Below, piece by piece: positions 44,333-54,073 of a stretch of 64,000 nt of DNA. Origin of the DNA: Paenibacillus glycinis. Lineage in GTDB: Bacteria > Bacillota > Bacilli > Paenibacillales > Paenibacillaceae. Under the pieces are notes generated by a model. That model did no database searches. It saw only the letters and a list, made by a program, of their open reading frames with translations, and was not told the DNA's origin. The stretch is taken from assembly GCF_009909185.1 (NCBI RefSeq), contig NZ_JAAAMV010000031.1, positions 43,716 through 107,715 on the forward strand. The letters are read 5' to 3'. The position numbers and the translations under genes were made by a program. Each line of letters starts with the position of its first letter. The stretch's first letter is position 1.

Positions 44333-45202
44333 ATGAAGAATAGAAGTTGGATGACGGCGTTCGTGATCGTGACGATGCTTGCCGTCGTTGCGTTGACGGG
44401 ATGCGGCAGTAACGAGGGAGGGAACGGCAACAACTCTGGCGGTGCGAACGGCGGCGCAAACGGCGGGGAACCGTCCGAAACGTCGTCCGCGCTGGACGCG
44501 ATCAAGAGCCGGGGCAAGCTCGTCGTCGGCGTCAAGTACGACACGAAGCTGTTCGGCCTGAAGGATCCCGCGAGCGGGAAGGTCGAAGGGTTCGACGTGG
44601 ATATCGCCAAGGCGCTCGCGAAGCAAATCCTCGGGGACGAGACCAAGCTCGAGCTCAAGGAAGTCACGTCTAAAACCCGCATCCCGATGCTGAACAACAA
44701 CGATATCGACATGATCGTCGCCACGATGACGATTACGGAAGAGCGCAGGAAAGAAGTGGATTTCTCCGACGTGTACTTCAAGGCCGGCCAATCGCTGCTG
44801 GTGAAGAAGGGCAGCCCCATCGCGAGCATCGACGACATCAAGAAGGGAACGAAGGTATTGGCCGTCAAGGGCTCGACCTCGGTGGACAACATCAAAGCCA
44901 AGGCCCCGGACGCGACCGTACTGGAGTTCGACAATTACCAGGATGCATTCAGCGCGCTCAAAGCGGGACAAGGGGATACGCTGACGACCGACAACGCGAT
45001 CCTGTACGGCATGGAGGCCCAAGATCCGGGGTACGTAGTCGTCGGGGAACCGTTTACCGACGAACCGTACGGCATCGCGATCAAGAAGGGCTCGACCGAC
45101 CTGCTGAACAGCGTGAACGAAGGGCTGAAGAAGCTGCACGACAGCGGCGATTACGACAAGATCTACGAGCAATGGATCGGCAAGGCCCCGTCCGGGGAAT
45201 AA
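44333..45202 (+). CDS. glnH: Glutamine/amino acid-binding lipoprotein (family 3)
   Basis: A 289-residue extracellular binding lipoprotein. The signal MKNRSWMTAFVIVTMLAVVA leads to the lipobox LTGC, followed by a Gly/Asn-rich linker. The mature domain is family 3 (SBP_bac_3): LDAIKSRGKLVVGVKYDTKL, GFDVDIAKALAKQIL, and the ligand loop MIVATMTITEERRKEVDFSD. It captures glutamine or glutamate for the two permeases. It is the second gene of the operon, and a perfect stem-loop separates it from the first permease gene. Confidence 0.88.
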   Translation: MKNRSWMTAFVIVTMLAVVALTGCGSNEGGNGNNSGGANGGANGGEPSETSSALDAIKSRGKLVVGVKYDTKLFGLKDPASGKVEGFDVDIAKALAKQILGDETKLELKEVTSKTRIPMLNNNDIDMIVATMTITEERRKEVDFSDVYFKAGQSLLVKKGSPIASIDDIKKGTKVLAVKGSTSVDNIKAKAPDATVLEFDNYQDAFSALKAGQGDTLTTDNAILYGMEAQDPGYVVVGEPFTDEPYGIAIKKGSTDLLNSVNEGLKKLHDSGDYDKIYEQWIGKAPSGE

Positions 45203-45219
45203 AGCGTCCGCAAGCAGCG

Positions 45220-45246
45220 AGATGGGTGGCCGACCGCCACCCATCT
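45220..45246 (+). promoter_or_regulatory. Intercistronic stem-loop after glnH
   Basis: A perfect 11-bp stem AGATGGGTGGC (45220-45230) / GCCACCCATCT (45236-45246) with loop CGACC and no true U-tract. Confidence 0.65.
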
Positions 45247-45277
45247 TCTGCATAGACGGGGGAAGGGGAGGACTACT

Positions 45278-45931
45278 ATGCCGGACATATCGATATGGAC
45301 GGATTATTTCGGAATCTATATGAAAGGGTTCGGCAACACGGTCGCGGCGAGCGTCATCGCGCTGCTCGGCAGCTTCGCGATCGGGACGATCATCGCCGTA
45401 TTCCGCATCTCGTCCGTCAAGCCGCTGCGGTGGGCAGGCACGGCCTACGTGGAGTTCATCCGGAACATCCCGCTGCTGCTGGTGATTTTCGTATTCTACT
45501 ACGGCTTGCCCTCGATCGGCATTACACTGAGCGGATTCATCTGCGGCACGATCGGGCTGATGGTCTATACCGCCTCGTTCGTCGCCGAAGCGATCAGGGC
45601 GGGCATCATGAGCGTGCCGGCCGGACAGACGGAGGCGGCCAGAGCCTCGGGCTTGTCGTATACGGGAACGATGCGGCATGTCGTGCTGCCGCAGGCGATC
45701 AAGATCGTTATCCCGCCGCTCAGCAACCAGTTCATCAATTTGGTGAAAAACTCGTCGATTCTGGGCGTCTTCGCCGGGTTCGACCTGATGTACTACGGCG
45801 ATCAGGTGGCCGGCAAGACCTACGCGACCTTCGATACCTATCTCTTCGTCGCCTTGCTCTATCTCGTGCTGACGTTGCCCTTAAGCTACGCGGCGCTGCG
45901 GCTGGAACGGAGACTTGCCGGAAACGGTTGA
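45278..45931 (+). CDS. glnM: Glutamine ABC transporter permease
   Basis: A 217-residue amino acid permease of the HisMQ type with about five membrane helices. FIRNIPLLLVIFVFYYGLP and the EAA-type loop GQTEAARASGLSYTGTMRHVVLPQA are the family signatures. It pairs with the following gene product. GGGGAGGA lies upstream of the ATG. Length matches B. subtilis GlnM; whether M or P is the better name for each permease cannot be settled by sequence alone. Confidence 0.82.
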   Translation: MPDISIWTDYFGIYMKGFGNTVAASVIALLGSFAIGTIIAVFRISSVKPLRWAGTAYVEFIRNIPLLLVIFVFYYGLPSIGITLSGFICGTIGLMVYTASFVAEAIRAGIMSVPAGQTEAARASGLSYTGTMRHVVLPQAIKIVIPPLSNQFINLVKNSSILGVFAGFDLMYYGDQVAGKTYATFDTYLFVALLYLVLTLPLSYAALRLERRLAGNG

Positions 45932-45992
45932 CGACCGGGATGGCATTCTGCGAGACGCCAGGCGCGCATATCACTTTTAGGAGGGTCGTTGG

Positions 45993-46643
45993 ATGGACAT
46001 TGCAGGCGCATTCTCATACCATAATCTTATCTTCATTCTTAAAGGCTTCGGCATTACGCTATGGGTCGCCTTCGTCGCGATCGCGCTGAGCTTCGTGCTG
46101 GGCAGCATCGCCGGTACGCTGCGTTACATGCGAATCCCGGTCGTATCCCGAATCCTCGGCGTGCTCGTCGAGCTCATCCGCAATCTGCCGCTTCTGCTGA
46201 TCCTGTTCTTCACTTACTTCGCCATGCCGGATATCGGCGTCAAGCTTGGCGTCATGAGCTCGGCCATCGTGGGCCTGGCGGTGTTCGAGGCCGCCATGAT
46301 CTCCGAAATCGTGCGCAGCGGCTTAAGCTCCATCCCGAAGGGCCAGGTCGAGGCCGCCCGTTCATCGGGGCTGTCCTACCTGCAGGCCGTCTGGCATATC
46401 GTGCTGCCGCAGGGGCTGAGGCGGATGGTGCCGCCCATGGTGAGCCAGTTCATCTCCCTGCTCAAGGACACGTCCCTCGCCATCGTCATCTCGCTGCCGG
46501 AGCTCATGCATAACGCCAAGATCGTCATCGCGCAAAGCTACGATTATACGATTCCGATTCTCGCCATCGTCGCCGTCTTGTATTTCGCCGTTAATTACGC
46601 GCTGTCGCTTGCGGCCAAGCGGCTGGAAAACAAACGGATCTGA
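45993..46643 (+). CDS. glnP: Glutamine ABC transporter permease
   Basis: A 216-residue HisMQ-type permease with about five membrane helices. LIRNLPLLLILFFTYFAMPD and GQVEAARSSGLSYLQAVWHI are conserved. AGGAGGGTCGTT precedes the ATG. It is the last transporter gene and is followed after 84 bases by the sensor kinase gene glnK on the same strand, so the operon may read on into the two-component system. Confidence 0.82.
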   Translation: MDIAGAFSYHNLIFILKGFGITLWVAFVAIALSFVLGSIAGTLRYMRIPVVSRILGVLVELIRNLPLLLILFFTYFAMPDIGVKLGVMSSAIVGLAVFEAAMISEIVRSGLSSIPKGQVEAARSSGLSYLQAVWHIVLPQGLRRMVPPMVSQFISLLKDTSLAIVISLPELMHNAKIVIAQSYDYTIPILAIVAVLYFAVNYALSLAAKRLENKRI

Positions 46644-46727
46644 AGAGGCGCGGCCCGTACATGGCCGCCTTCACGACCGTCCGCTTCGCGCCCCGGCGGC
46701 AGGCAGTCAGGGGGCATCGCGATCGCC

Positions 46728-48014
46728 ATGCAGAATTGGTTGAAATCCGAAAGCATGCAAATCACCGTCGTGGCCGTCGTCGTCGCGGTCGCGGGCGAGT
46801 TCAAGATCAATCCGTTCATCGGCGAGGTCTTTCGCATCGGGCTCGGCAGCAGCGCCTTCCTGTTCCTGCTGCTCCTGATGAGCCATCTGCCTTATTTCAA
46901 AACGGGGATCGCCGTCGGCGCGACGGTGCTGTTGTTCCGGATCACTTCCGACGGCGCCGCGTCGGCCGATGCCTTCTCGCTGCTCGACAGCGCCCGGACG
47001 CACTTCTCCGCCATGCTGTACTACGTCGTCTTCGGGACGGGCATGGCGTCGATCCATCGCCGCTTGCACCAATTGAACCCGCTGGTGCTCGGCGCCTGCG
47101 TCTCCGTGATCGACGTCGCGTCCAACGGCGCCGAACTGCTGTCGCGCAGCATGGCCTTCGGATTGCCTTACTTTCAGTCCGGCCAATGGATCCTGATCTC
47201 GGTGATCGCCGCGGTGCGCAGCTATTTCACCACCGGCATCTACAGCAGCATCGCGGTGAGCCAGATGCGCAGCGTCCATGCCGAGCAGCACAAACGGATG
47301 GAACAAATGATCAACGTCGGCAGCGGGCTCTACGGCGAAGTGTTCTATTTGCGCAAATCGATGGACGCCATCGAACGGATTACCGCGAAGAGTCACGACC
47401 TGTACGGCCGATTGATCGAAGAAGGGCTGCCCGGCCACGGCCGGTCCGTACTGGAGATCACCCAGCAGATTCACGAGGTGAAGAAGGATTCGCAGCGCAT
47501 CCTCGCGGGGCTGGTGAAGCTGGTCGACCTGGAAAGCGCGCCGGAAATGACGCTTGCGGAGATCGTGGAGCTGGTGGCGAAGTCGAACGGCGAATACGGC
47601 CGGATGCTGAACAAAGACGTGCGGCTGGAGAAGGACGTCGGCATCGATTACGCAACCTGCCACTACATACCGCTGATCACCGTGCTGAACAACCTGGTGG
47701 CCAACTCGGCCGAAGCGATCGAGCATCGCGGGAGCATACGCATACGGGTGCGCGAACGCGGGGGAGAGACCGAATTCGTCGTCGCCGATACCGGGACGGG
47801 CATTGCCGAGCAGGACAAGGATATGGTGTTCGAGCCCGGCTTCACGACCAAATTCAATCAGGAAGGAACCGCGGCCACGGGCATCGGTCTCTCGCATGTC
47901 CGCGATATCGTCGGTTCCTTCGAGGGCAGGTTTCTCCTGCTCGAACCGGGCGAGGCGGCGGAGACCACGTTCGTCGCGGCTTTTCCGACCGCGAAGCTGA
48001 AGAAGGAGGTGTAG
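46728..48014 (+). CDS. glnK: Glutamine-responsive sensor histidine kinase GlnK-type
   Basis: A 428-residue membrane sensor kinase resembling B. subtilis GlnK (YcbA), partner of GlnL. The N-terminal third has several hydrophobic helices (about 10-28, 36-60, 63-80, 100-118, 122-140 and 152-170). The phosphoacceptor region is EITQQIHEVKKDSQRIL with His249, and the HATPase_c domain shows VLNNLVANSAEAIEHRG, VADTGTGI and GTAATGIGLSHV. The response regulator gene starts 5 bases after its stop. With glnQHMP beside it, the pair probably senses glutamine and controls its uptake (inference; in B. subtilis the pair controls glsA-glnT). Confidence 0.85.
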   Translation: MQNWLKSESMQITVVAVVVAVAGEFKINPFIGEVFRIGLGSSAFLFLLLLMSHLPYFKTGIAVGATVLLFRITSDGAASADAFSLLDSARTHFSAMLYYVVFGTGMASIHRRLHQLNPLVLGACVSVIDVASNGAELLSRSMAFGLPYFQSGQWILISVIAAVRSYFTTGIYSSIAVSQMRSVHAEQHKRMEQMINVGSGLYGEVFYLRKSMDAIERITAKSHDLYGRLIEEGLPGHGRSVLEITQQIHEVKKDSQRILAGLVKLVDLESAPEMTLAEIVELVAKSNGEYGRMLNKDVRLEKDVGIDYATCHYIPLITVLNNLVANSAEAIEHRGSIRIRVRERGGETEFVVADTGTGIAEQDKDMVFEPGFTTKFNQEGTAATGIGLSHVRDIVGSFEGRFLLLEPGEAAETTFVAAFPTAKLKKEV

Positions 48015-48019
48015 GCGCC

Positions 48020-48919
48020 ATGCTGTCGTTTTGCATTGTCGACGACGATGCGGTAAGCAGGCGGATGCTGCAGACGATCATCGAGAAGGGCGGCGTCGGC
48101 GAGGTTGTGGGGATGGCGGCGGGCGGCATCGAAGGCAAGCGGCTCATCCTGGACGAGAACCCGGACGTCGTGCTGATCGATCTGTTGATGCCGGACCAGG
48201 ACGGGATCGAAACGATCGCGCGGCTGAAGCAGGAAGGCTACGAGGGCAAGTACGTCATGATCTCCCAGATCGAGAATAAGGACATGATCAGCAAGGCGTA
48301 CCAAGCGGGCATCGAGTTCTATATCCAGAAGCCGATCAACCGCGTGGAGGTCAAAGCGGTGCTCGGCAAAGTCAGCGAGCAGTGGAAAATGGCCCGCTAC
48401 CTGAAAGAAATCAAGCAGTCGATCGCGAAGCTCGACGATCTGAACCCGGAGCCGACGGCCGCTCGAAAGAAGCAGGACGCCAAGGAAATCATGCGCATGA
48501 TGCTGATGGACATGGGCATCGTCGGCGAAAGCGGCAGCCACGACATCATCGGCATGATGGATCACCTGATTCAATGCCGTAAAGGAGGCGGCTTCCCGCC
48601 GCTGAAAGAATTGTACGAGGCCGGCGCGCGGGCTGCCAAGCCGGATTGCGGCGACGTCGAGAAAGAAGGGAAGGCGGTCGAGCAGCGCATCCGGCGGACC
48701 GTCATCGCCGCATTGTCCAATTTGGCGAGCATCGGGCTCACGGACTACGGCCATCCGAAATTCGAGTATTACGCCCCGCTTTATTTCGACTTCGAGGACG
48801 TGCGCCTCAAGATGCGGGAGATCGACGAGAAGCGCCCGCAGGCGAAGCGCAAGGTCAACATCAAGAAATTCCTCCAGGTGTTTTATTTGGAAACCCTCGA
48901 TAAAATGAAGCATCAGTAA
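48020..48919 (+). CDS. glnL: GlnL/YcbB-type response regulator
   Basis: A 299-residue response regulator. The receiver domain covers residues 1-120 with D8/D9 and phosphoacceptor Asp54 (VVLIDLLMPDQDG). A short coiled linker leads to the C-terminal YcbB-type DNA-binding domain, seen as MDMGIVGESGSHDIIGMMDH, TVIAALSNLASIGLTDYGHP and VNIKKFLQVFYLETLDKMKH. That domain is characteristic of GlnL. AAGGAGGTG lies 8 bases before the ATG and overlaps the end of glnK. A U-rich terminator follows at 48965-49015. Confidence 0.9.
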   Translation: MLSFCIVDDDAVSRRMLQTIIEKGGVGEVVGMAAGGIEGKRLILDENPDVVLIDLLMPDQDGIETIARLKQEGYEGKYVMISQIENKDMISKAYQAGIEFYIQKPINRVEVKAVLGKVSEQWKMARYLKEIKQSIAKLDDLNPEPTAARKKQDAKEIMRMMLMDMGIVGESGSHDIIGMMDHLIQCRKGGGFPPLKELYEAGARAAKPDCGDVEKEGKAVEQRIRRTVIAALSNLASIGLTDYGHPKFEYYAPLYFDFEDVRLKMREIDEKRPQAKRKVNIKKFLQVFYLETLDKMKHQ

Positions 48920-48964
48920 CGCTTCCCTCCGAGCATGTTTTCCCGCAATCCGGGAACCGTGGAC

Positions 48965-49015
48965 CGCTGTCGCATCGGCAATTATCGCGATGCAGCAGCG
49001 TTCGCGGTTTTTTTT
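48965..49015 (+). terminator. Terminator after glnKL
   Basis: CGCTG...GCATCG (48965-48977) pairs with CGATGC...CAGCG (48988-49000) with one mismatch, followed by eight T at 49008-49015. Confidence 0.75.
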
Positions 49016-49040
49016 GTTGCCGTTTCGCATGAAAATACAT

Positions 49041-49054
49041 TGAAAGCGTATACA
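49041..49054. promoter_or_regulatory. cre site (CcpA) before the GH5 gene
   Basis: TGAAAGCGTATACA matches the cre consensus TGNAARCGNWWWCA at all 14 positions, 127 bp before the start codon of the secreted glycosidase gene. Confidence 0.65.
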
Positions 49055-49180
49055 TTGAACGGGGCTATAGGCTCCGGGAACTAGAATCCGTCCGAGGGGG
49101 TTGAATAAGCATCGGAAAATACGTCGGGGGAAGTCATCATGCGCATCGAGCGATGCGCTCGCGAATGGAGGGGTATGCAC

Positions 49181-51515
49181 ATGAATAAAGCGTCGAAACA
49201 AAGCCTGCGTTTTTTTCGTTATCCTGTTCGCCGTCTGGCTGTTGGCGGGTAACCCGGACCAAGTTCGGGGGGATGCCGCGAATTATATAACGCGAAGCGG
49301 CGATAAGCTGATGGACGGCTCGTCCGAATATCGGTTCATCGGCACCAACGCGCCGTTCCTGGGGCGTGCGTGGGCGGATCCGGCCGAGATCGAGGACGAG
49401 ATTCGGGCGGCTAGCCGCTCGGGCATCGACGCGATCCGCTTGTACCCGTTCGAGGTGAAGATGGCCGGCGACCTCCCGGGCACGTACCGGCACGTCATGG
49501 GGCCAGGGATGTTCAACGAGAACGCCTTCCGGCTTCTCGACAGGATCCTGCAGCTGGCCAACGCGTACAACGTCCGGTTGATCATTCCTTTCGTGGACAG
49601 CTATACGTACGTCGGCGGAACGGCCGATTGGGCGGCCTTCCGCGGCAAGAGCGCCGACGCCTTTTGGAGCGATCCGGTAATCAGGCAGGATTTCAAGGAC
49701 TTCATCGGGTTCGTGGTGAATCGGGTCAATACGTATACGAACGTCGCGTACAAGGACGATAAAGCGATTATGGCTTGGCAGCTCGGCAACGAGCTGCGAT
49801 CCACGGACGGCTGGTCCAGCGAGATGGCCGCCTATATCAAAAGTCTCGACGCCAACCATCTCGTAGGCGACGGCGGCTACGTGCGGGCGCAGGGAATCCG
49901 GGTCAACGCGGTGAACGACCCTAATATCGATTTTATTGATCCGCATATCTATCTATACCACAATTATCCGGATCCGATTGCCAAGCTGAACGAGTGGCGG
50001 GCGGCGACGCGCGGCAAGAAGCCGCTCGTTCTCGGCGAATTCGGCGATTTCCCGCCTGCCGTGAACGAACAATTGCTGAGCGCCGTCCAGAGCAACGGGA
50101 CGGCCGGCGCGATGATCTGGGGCAGCATGTCCCACCACCGGTTGGGCGGCTGGCATTGGCCGCCGGTCGGCGACTGGTCCTACTTGCGCTATCCCGGCCT
50201 CCCGAGCGGCGGCTGGGCGAACGAAGCGCCGATCTTCGAGCAGCTGCGCGGCTACGCGTATTCGATCAAAGGGTTGACGGTTCCGCCGTGGCCAGCGCCG
50301 CCGGCGCCCGTGCTGTTCCCGTCCGATTCCGTGCGCGCGCTCTCCTGGCTGGGCGTCTCGACCGCTGGCGCCTACGACGTCGAACGCGCGGCGTCCCCGG
50401 CAGGCCCGTGGAGCGTCATCGCCGCAGGCGTAACGGACGACGTCACCGCGCCGGACTATTACAACTTTCCCGTGCCGGCCGCGGACGATGCGGATGCGGC
50501 GGCGGGAACGGGCTATTATTACAGGATTCGGGCGATCGGTCCCGATGGCGCCTATTCGCCGTACTCGAACACGATCGGCCCGATCATGCCGAGTACGGCG
50601 ATCGTCGTCGATAACGGCGACGCCGGCTATTCGGAGTCGGGCACTTGGGGCGGCAGCGAGCTGCCGGGCAGCCACGCCGGGGGTTCCCGCTACAGCAGCG
50701 CGGGCGGAAGCACGGCGAAATGGATGCTGGGCATCGACGATCCAGGCTACTACCGCGTCTATGTCCGGTATCCGTATCATCAAACCTCGTCCAAGAGCGT
50801 CGCGTACACGGTCTACCATAACGGGGCGACCGATGCGATACCGGCGGTCGACCAGACGACGATCGCGGGCGAATGGCGCTTGATCGACACGGCGTATTTC
50901 GCGGCGGGCGGGGATCAGTACGTCAGGCTCACCGCGGGTTCCATTGCCGGCTCCGGCAACGCCTCGCGAGCCGACGCGGTGATGCTCGAGCCGGTCGGCT
51001 ACGGCGATTTCTTCCAAGGCGGCGCCGTCACCGCCGAATGGACGGCGCTCGGCGGCGCCTGGTCCGTCGCGGACGACATCTCGAAGGTGCTGAAGCAATC
51101 CGCGCCGGGCATCGCGGAGACGAGAGCGGCGGCTACCTACGCCGACGTCGCCGTGACGGCCGCGGTCAAAGCGTACGGCGCTGGCGCGGCCGAGTCTTCG
51201 TCCGGCTTGATCGCGCGGGCGAGCGCCGATTTCTCCAGCTTCTACACGCTGCGCATCAACTACAGCCAGAACAAGGTCCAGCTCTACCGAAAAGTCGGCG
51301 GCAACTGGCTGAAGCTCGGCGAGGCCGATCTGCCCGCGAGTCCCGGAACCTGGTACGTGCTGCGGCTTGAGCTGCGCGGCAGCTCGCTCGTCGGGTACGT
51401 CAACGGCATACGGAAGATCGGCGTCGCAGACGCCAGCCTGACGAACGGGTACGTCGGATTGCGAACGTACGACCAAACGGCCGTGTTCGACAACTTCCTC
51501 GCGGCGGCGGATTAA
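49181..51515 (+). pseudogene. Secreted GH5-like glycosidase with a frameshift in the signal peptide
   Basis: GGAGGGG lies 7 bases before ATG 49181, and the signal peptide opens MNKASKQSLRFF, but a run of seven T (49210-49216) throws it out of frame. With six T it would continue VILFAVWLLAGNPDQVRGDA into the long downstream frame. The catalytic domain (about 40-365) looks like glycoside hydrolase family 5, mannanase-type: WQLGNEL holds the acid/base Glu and LVLGEFGDF the nucleophile Glu. Then follow an FN3-like domain (about 365-465), a golvesin-type carbohydrate-binding domain (about 470-605; IVVDNGDAGYSESGTWGGSE) and a concanavalin-like domain (about 610-777). The rest is open over 757 codons, so the lesion is recent, phase-variable or a sequencing error. 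A perfect cre site lies upstream. Confidence 0.8.
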
Positions 51516-51675
51516 CCGATCGGAATCGATTTTCGGGGAAACGGTAGTTGAGGAGATCTACATCGACTTCAGTGCGAGCAGCCTGACGCAGAGCGACTTT
51601 GCGGGCGTGACCGCGCACAAGGAGCCGCAATTTGCCGGGAGTACAGCGATTCGTGCAATATTGCGATCCATTGGG

Positions 51676-51706
51676 ACCGTGCGGCCGTTCGCGCCGCACG
51701 GTTTTT
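51676..51706 (+). terminator. Terminator after the GH5 gene
   Basis: A perfect 10-bp stem ACCGTGCGGC/GCCGCACGGT with loop CGTTCGC and a T-run. Confidence 0.85.
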
Positions 51707-52047
51707 GCCGCTCCTCGGCGGGACAAAGAGGTCTAGCGGCATCGCTCTTTCGCCGTTGTGGCATCGGAGAGTCGATAGACGGGTAGATTATCGTGAAAGC
51801 TCCATTATAATAGATGAAACGGCTGCCATAGAGTCCGACTCGGCTCTTGGGAGAACTTTTAGCAACTGGATAAGGTAGCGGTCAATGAGAGATTTATGAA
51901 TTATCCGTGATACTTGCGCCGCGTCGATGTCGATCTCGCGGGCTGCCGTTCGTCGTCCTAATAGAGGCACGCGCGCTAGCCGGCGAAGGGACCAGCCGCC
52001 ATGTCTGGCATGCAAGCCGTCATCTGACTACGAAAAGGAGAATGAAG
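51707..52047. other. Intergenic stretch before the YCII gene
   Basis: No gene recognised. A short promoter-like AT-rich part (TATAATAGATG near 51806) may carry a -10 box; the ribosome binding site of the next gene is AAAAGGAG at 52034-52041. Confidence 0.35.
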
Positions 52048-52431
52048 ATGAAATTTTTATGCTTGGGTTACCTCGATCCGGAGAAAATGGATGCCCGCCC
52101 GAAGGAAGAGATCGAAGCCGTCATGCGCGGCTGTCAGCCTCATCTCGAGGCATTCTACGCGAGCGGCCAAGTGCTCGTCGACGCCGGCCTCGACCAGGCG
52201 TCCGCGAGCTTGCGCCGGTCGAACGGCAAGGTGAACGTGACCGACGGCCCCTTCATCGAGACGAAGGAGCTGATCGGCAGCGCGTTCCTGATCGAGGCGC
52301 GGGACTTGGAAGACGCGATTCGGGTCGCTTCCCTGCATCCGGCCGCGCAATCGGCGGCAGCCGAGCAGTTCGGCTGGGGCATCGAGATTCGGCCGGTCCG
52401 TTACTTCGAGGATCGCGAAGGAAAGAACTAG
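52048..52431 (+). CDS. YCII-related (DGPF) domain protein
   Basis: A 127-residue protein of the YCII/DGPF family. The name-giving motif DGPFIETKELIGSAFLIEA is at about residues 70-88, and the N-terminal MKFLCLGYLDPEKM and C-terminal GWGIEIRPVRYFED are typical. The fold is a ferredoxin-like alpha/beta barrel; many members are linked to ECF sigma factors, but none is seen here. The ATG at 52048 is 7 bases from AAAAGGAG; the ATG at 52042 is too near. Function unknown. Confidence 0.9.
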   Translation: MKFLCLGYLDPEKMDARPKEEIEAVMRGCQPHLEAFYASGQVLVDAGLDQASASLRRSNGKVNVTDGPFIETKELIGSAFLIEARDLEDAIRVASLHPAAQSAAAEQFGWGIEIRPVRYFEDREGKN

Positions 52432-52518
52432 CGCCGGGCGTCCAGAGCCGGTCCAACGTTTGCGGCGCGCATGGTATAATCGCCTTAGAGAATAGCGAGA
52501 GCGGGGGCGAAGCGCAGC

Positions 52519-53904
52519 ATGTCATGGATATCGGATGCAGGAGCGGGAAGGGAACACAGCCTGAGGCAATTCGCGCTGCCGGACTACAGGTTTTCGTTCC
52601 AGCTATACGGCGCGCATTGGCGACAAGCGCGCGAGGGATGGTCGTATCCCGACCACGACCATCCTTTGTTCGAGCTGAACATCGTGCTGGAGGGCCGACA
52701 GGTCATGACGCTCGAAGAGACCGAGCACGAACTGAACGAGGGCGACCTGCTGCTGATACCGCCCGGCGTCGTCCACCGCTGCAGGATCGGGCGATCGTCG
52801 GCCATGACGTATTTCTGCCTACACCTGGATGTCGACGACGCCGTATACCATGGGCTGATCGCCAAGCTGGGCAGCGCGGTCTTCCCCGCGGAATCGGAGC
52901 TGACGCGCAGGCTGCGGCCGTTCTTCGACCGCATGGCCTCGTTGTCGGACTTGGAACAGGAGCGCGCGCCGGATGCCGGGTTCGCCGTACGCGCGGCGGC
53001 GCTCAATTTGCTGCTCGCGCTCGGCGATTACGCCGCGGCCGCCGAAGCCGGCGGGTCGGGGCGCGAGGGGGCTTACGGGGCGCGGTCCGAGGAGCAGAGC
53101 GATGCCGTCCGGCGGCTGCGGGAGCGGCACGCGCTGGAGAAGAAGGTGCAGGATCTGTTCGGCGCCCTTCCGCATGCGGGCATGACGGCCCAAGAGACGC
53201 TCGTTCCGCCGTTTCGCTGGGTCGGCCTGTTCTCGGTCATGATTCCGGACCGCGGCTTCTGGACGAAGCCGGAGCGGTTCTGGGCGAAAGTGCTGCTGGA
53301 GGATGCGCTGTCCGAGCACGGCAGCGCCGTCGTCATCGTCGGCGAGCAGCTGATGACCGCGGTGCTGTTCTCCGACCGCTTCACCGTTCCGCCGGTCGAG
53401 GAATACGCGACGAGAATCAAGTCGCTGCTCGAGAAGAACCTGAACGTGGCCATCCGTCTCGGCATCGGCGGCATCGCCGCGGCGCTCGGCGAGCTAGGCG
53501 GCTTGTACAAGCAAAGCCTGAGCAGCTTGGGCATGAACGAGCTCTATCCCGCACCGAGACGCGATTTCGATTTCATCAGCCGCATCATTCGGCTCGCGCT
53601 GCTGATGATCGAATCCGATTACGCCAATCCCGAATTGACGCTCGGCATGCTGGCCCGGAAGCTGGAGCTGACGCCGAATTATTTGAGCGCCCTGTTCACG
53701 AGCGAGACCGGCCATGCGTTCACCTGGCATTTGTCGCGCTTCCGCGTCGAACGCGCGAAGACGCTTCTGAAGGACACGAACCTGAAAATCTATCAGATCG
53801 GCAAGCAGGTCGGCTACGGCGATCAAGCGTACTTCAGCCGCTTGTTCAAAGCGGTCGTTGGCGTCAGTCCGGGGGAATACCGGACGAGCGCCGCCGCCGA
53901 GTAG
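52519..53904 (+). CDS. AraC-family transcriptional regulator, locus C
   Basis: A 461-residue AraC-type regulator, longer than usual. An N-terminal cupin domain (about 15-105: WSYPDHDHPLFELNIVLEGR and LLLIPPGVVHRC) is followed by a middle region (about 110-345) of the kind found in YesN proteins, and a C-terminal double HTH (about 355-455: LTLGMLARKLELTPNYLSAL and LKIYQIGKQVGYGDQAYFSR). It begins sugar locus C on the same strand as its two-component genes and could be its master activator. GGGGGCG about 10 bases upstream of ATG is a weak ribosome binding site. Confidence 0.88.
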   Translation: MSWISDAGAGREHSLRQFALPDYRFSFQLYGAHWRQAREGWSYPDHDHPLFELNIVLEGRQVMTLEETEHELNEGDLLLIPPGVVHRCRIGRSSAMTYFCLHLDVDDAVYHGLIAKLGSAVFPAESELTRRLRPFFDRMASLSDLEQERAPDAGFAVRAAALNLLLALGDYAAAAEAGGSGREGAYGARSEEQSDAVRRLRERHALEKKVQDLFGALPHAGMTAQETLVPPFRWVGLFSVMIPDRGFWTKPERFWAKVLLEDALSEHGSAVVIVGEQLMTAVLFSDRFTVPPVEEYATRIKSLLEKNLNVAIRLGIGGIAAALGELGGLYKQSLSSLGMNELYPAPRRDFDFISRIIRLALLMIESDYANPELTLGMLARKLELTPNYLSALFTSETGHAFTWHLSRFRVERAKTLLKDTNLKIYQIGKQVGYGDQAYFSRLFKAVVGVSPGEYRTSAAAE

Positions 53905-53959
53905 AAGCGACGGGTTCGGCGGTCGTTCGCGATCGTCGAATATTTGTCTTGGATTCCAT

Positions 53960-53973
53960 TAAAAGCGCTTCCA
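53960..53973. promoter_or_regulatory. cre-like site before the locus C two-component genes
   Basis: TAAAAGCGCTTCCA agrees with the cre consensus in 12 of 14 positions. It lies in the 150-bp gap between the AraC gene and the response-regulator gene. Confidence 0.35.
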
Positions 53974-54073
53974 TAATGACTGTAGAAAAGAGCAAGAGAT
54001 CGTAGTTTCGTCCATTGTCGCTAATTCCCGCAAATGCCATACTAGACGTAAAAACTGCGTGGCGGTGAAGCCG

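Noticed and set aside
46661..48919. 752-codon frame that would fuse a leader to the GlnL protein
   Set aside because: The first 450 codons are the shadow of glnK; GlnL has its own ATG at 48020 with a perfect ribosome binding site.
51540..51680. Frame reading EEIYIDFSASSLTQSDFAGV after the GH5 gene, possibly a gene remnant
   Set aside because: No start codon, no recognised family and broken by the terminator at 51676; could not be supported.
51927..54005. 692-codon plus-strand frame overlapping the YCII and AraC genes
   Set aside because: Out-of-frame reading of two recognisable genes, Arg-rich and without homology.
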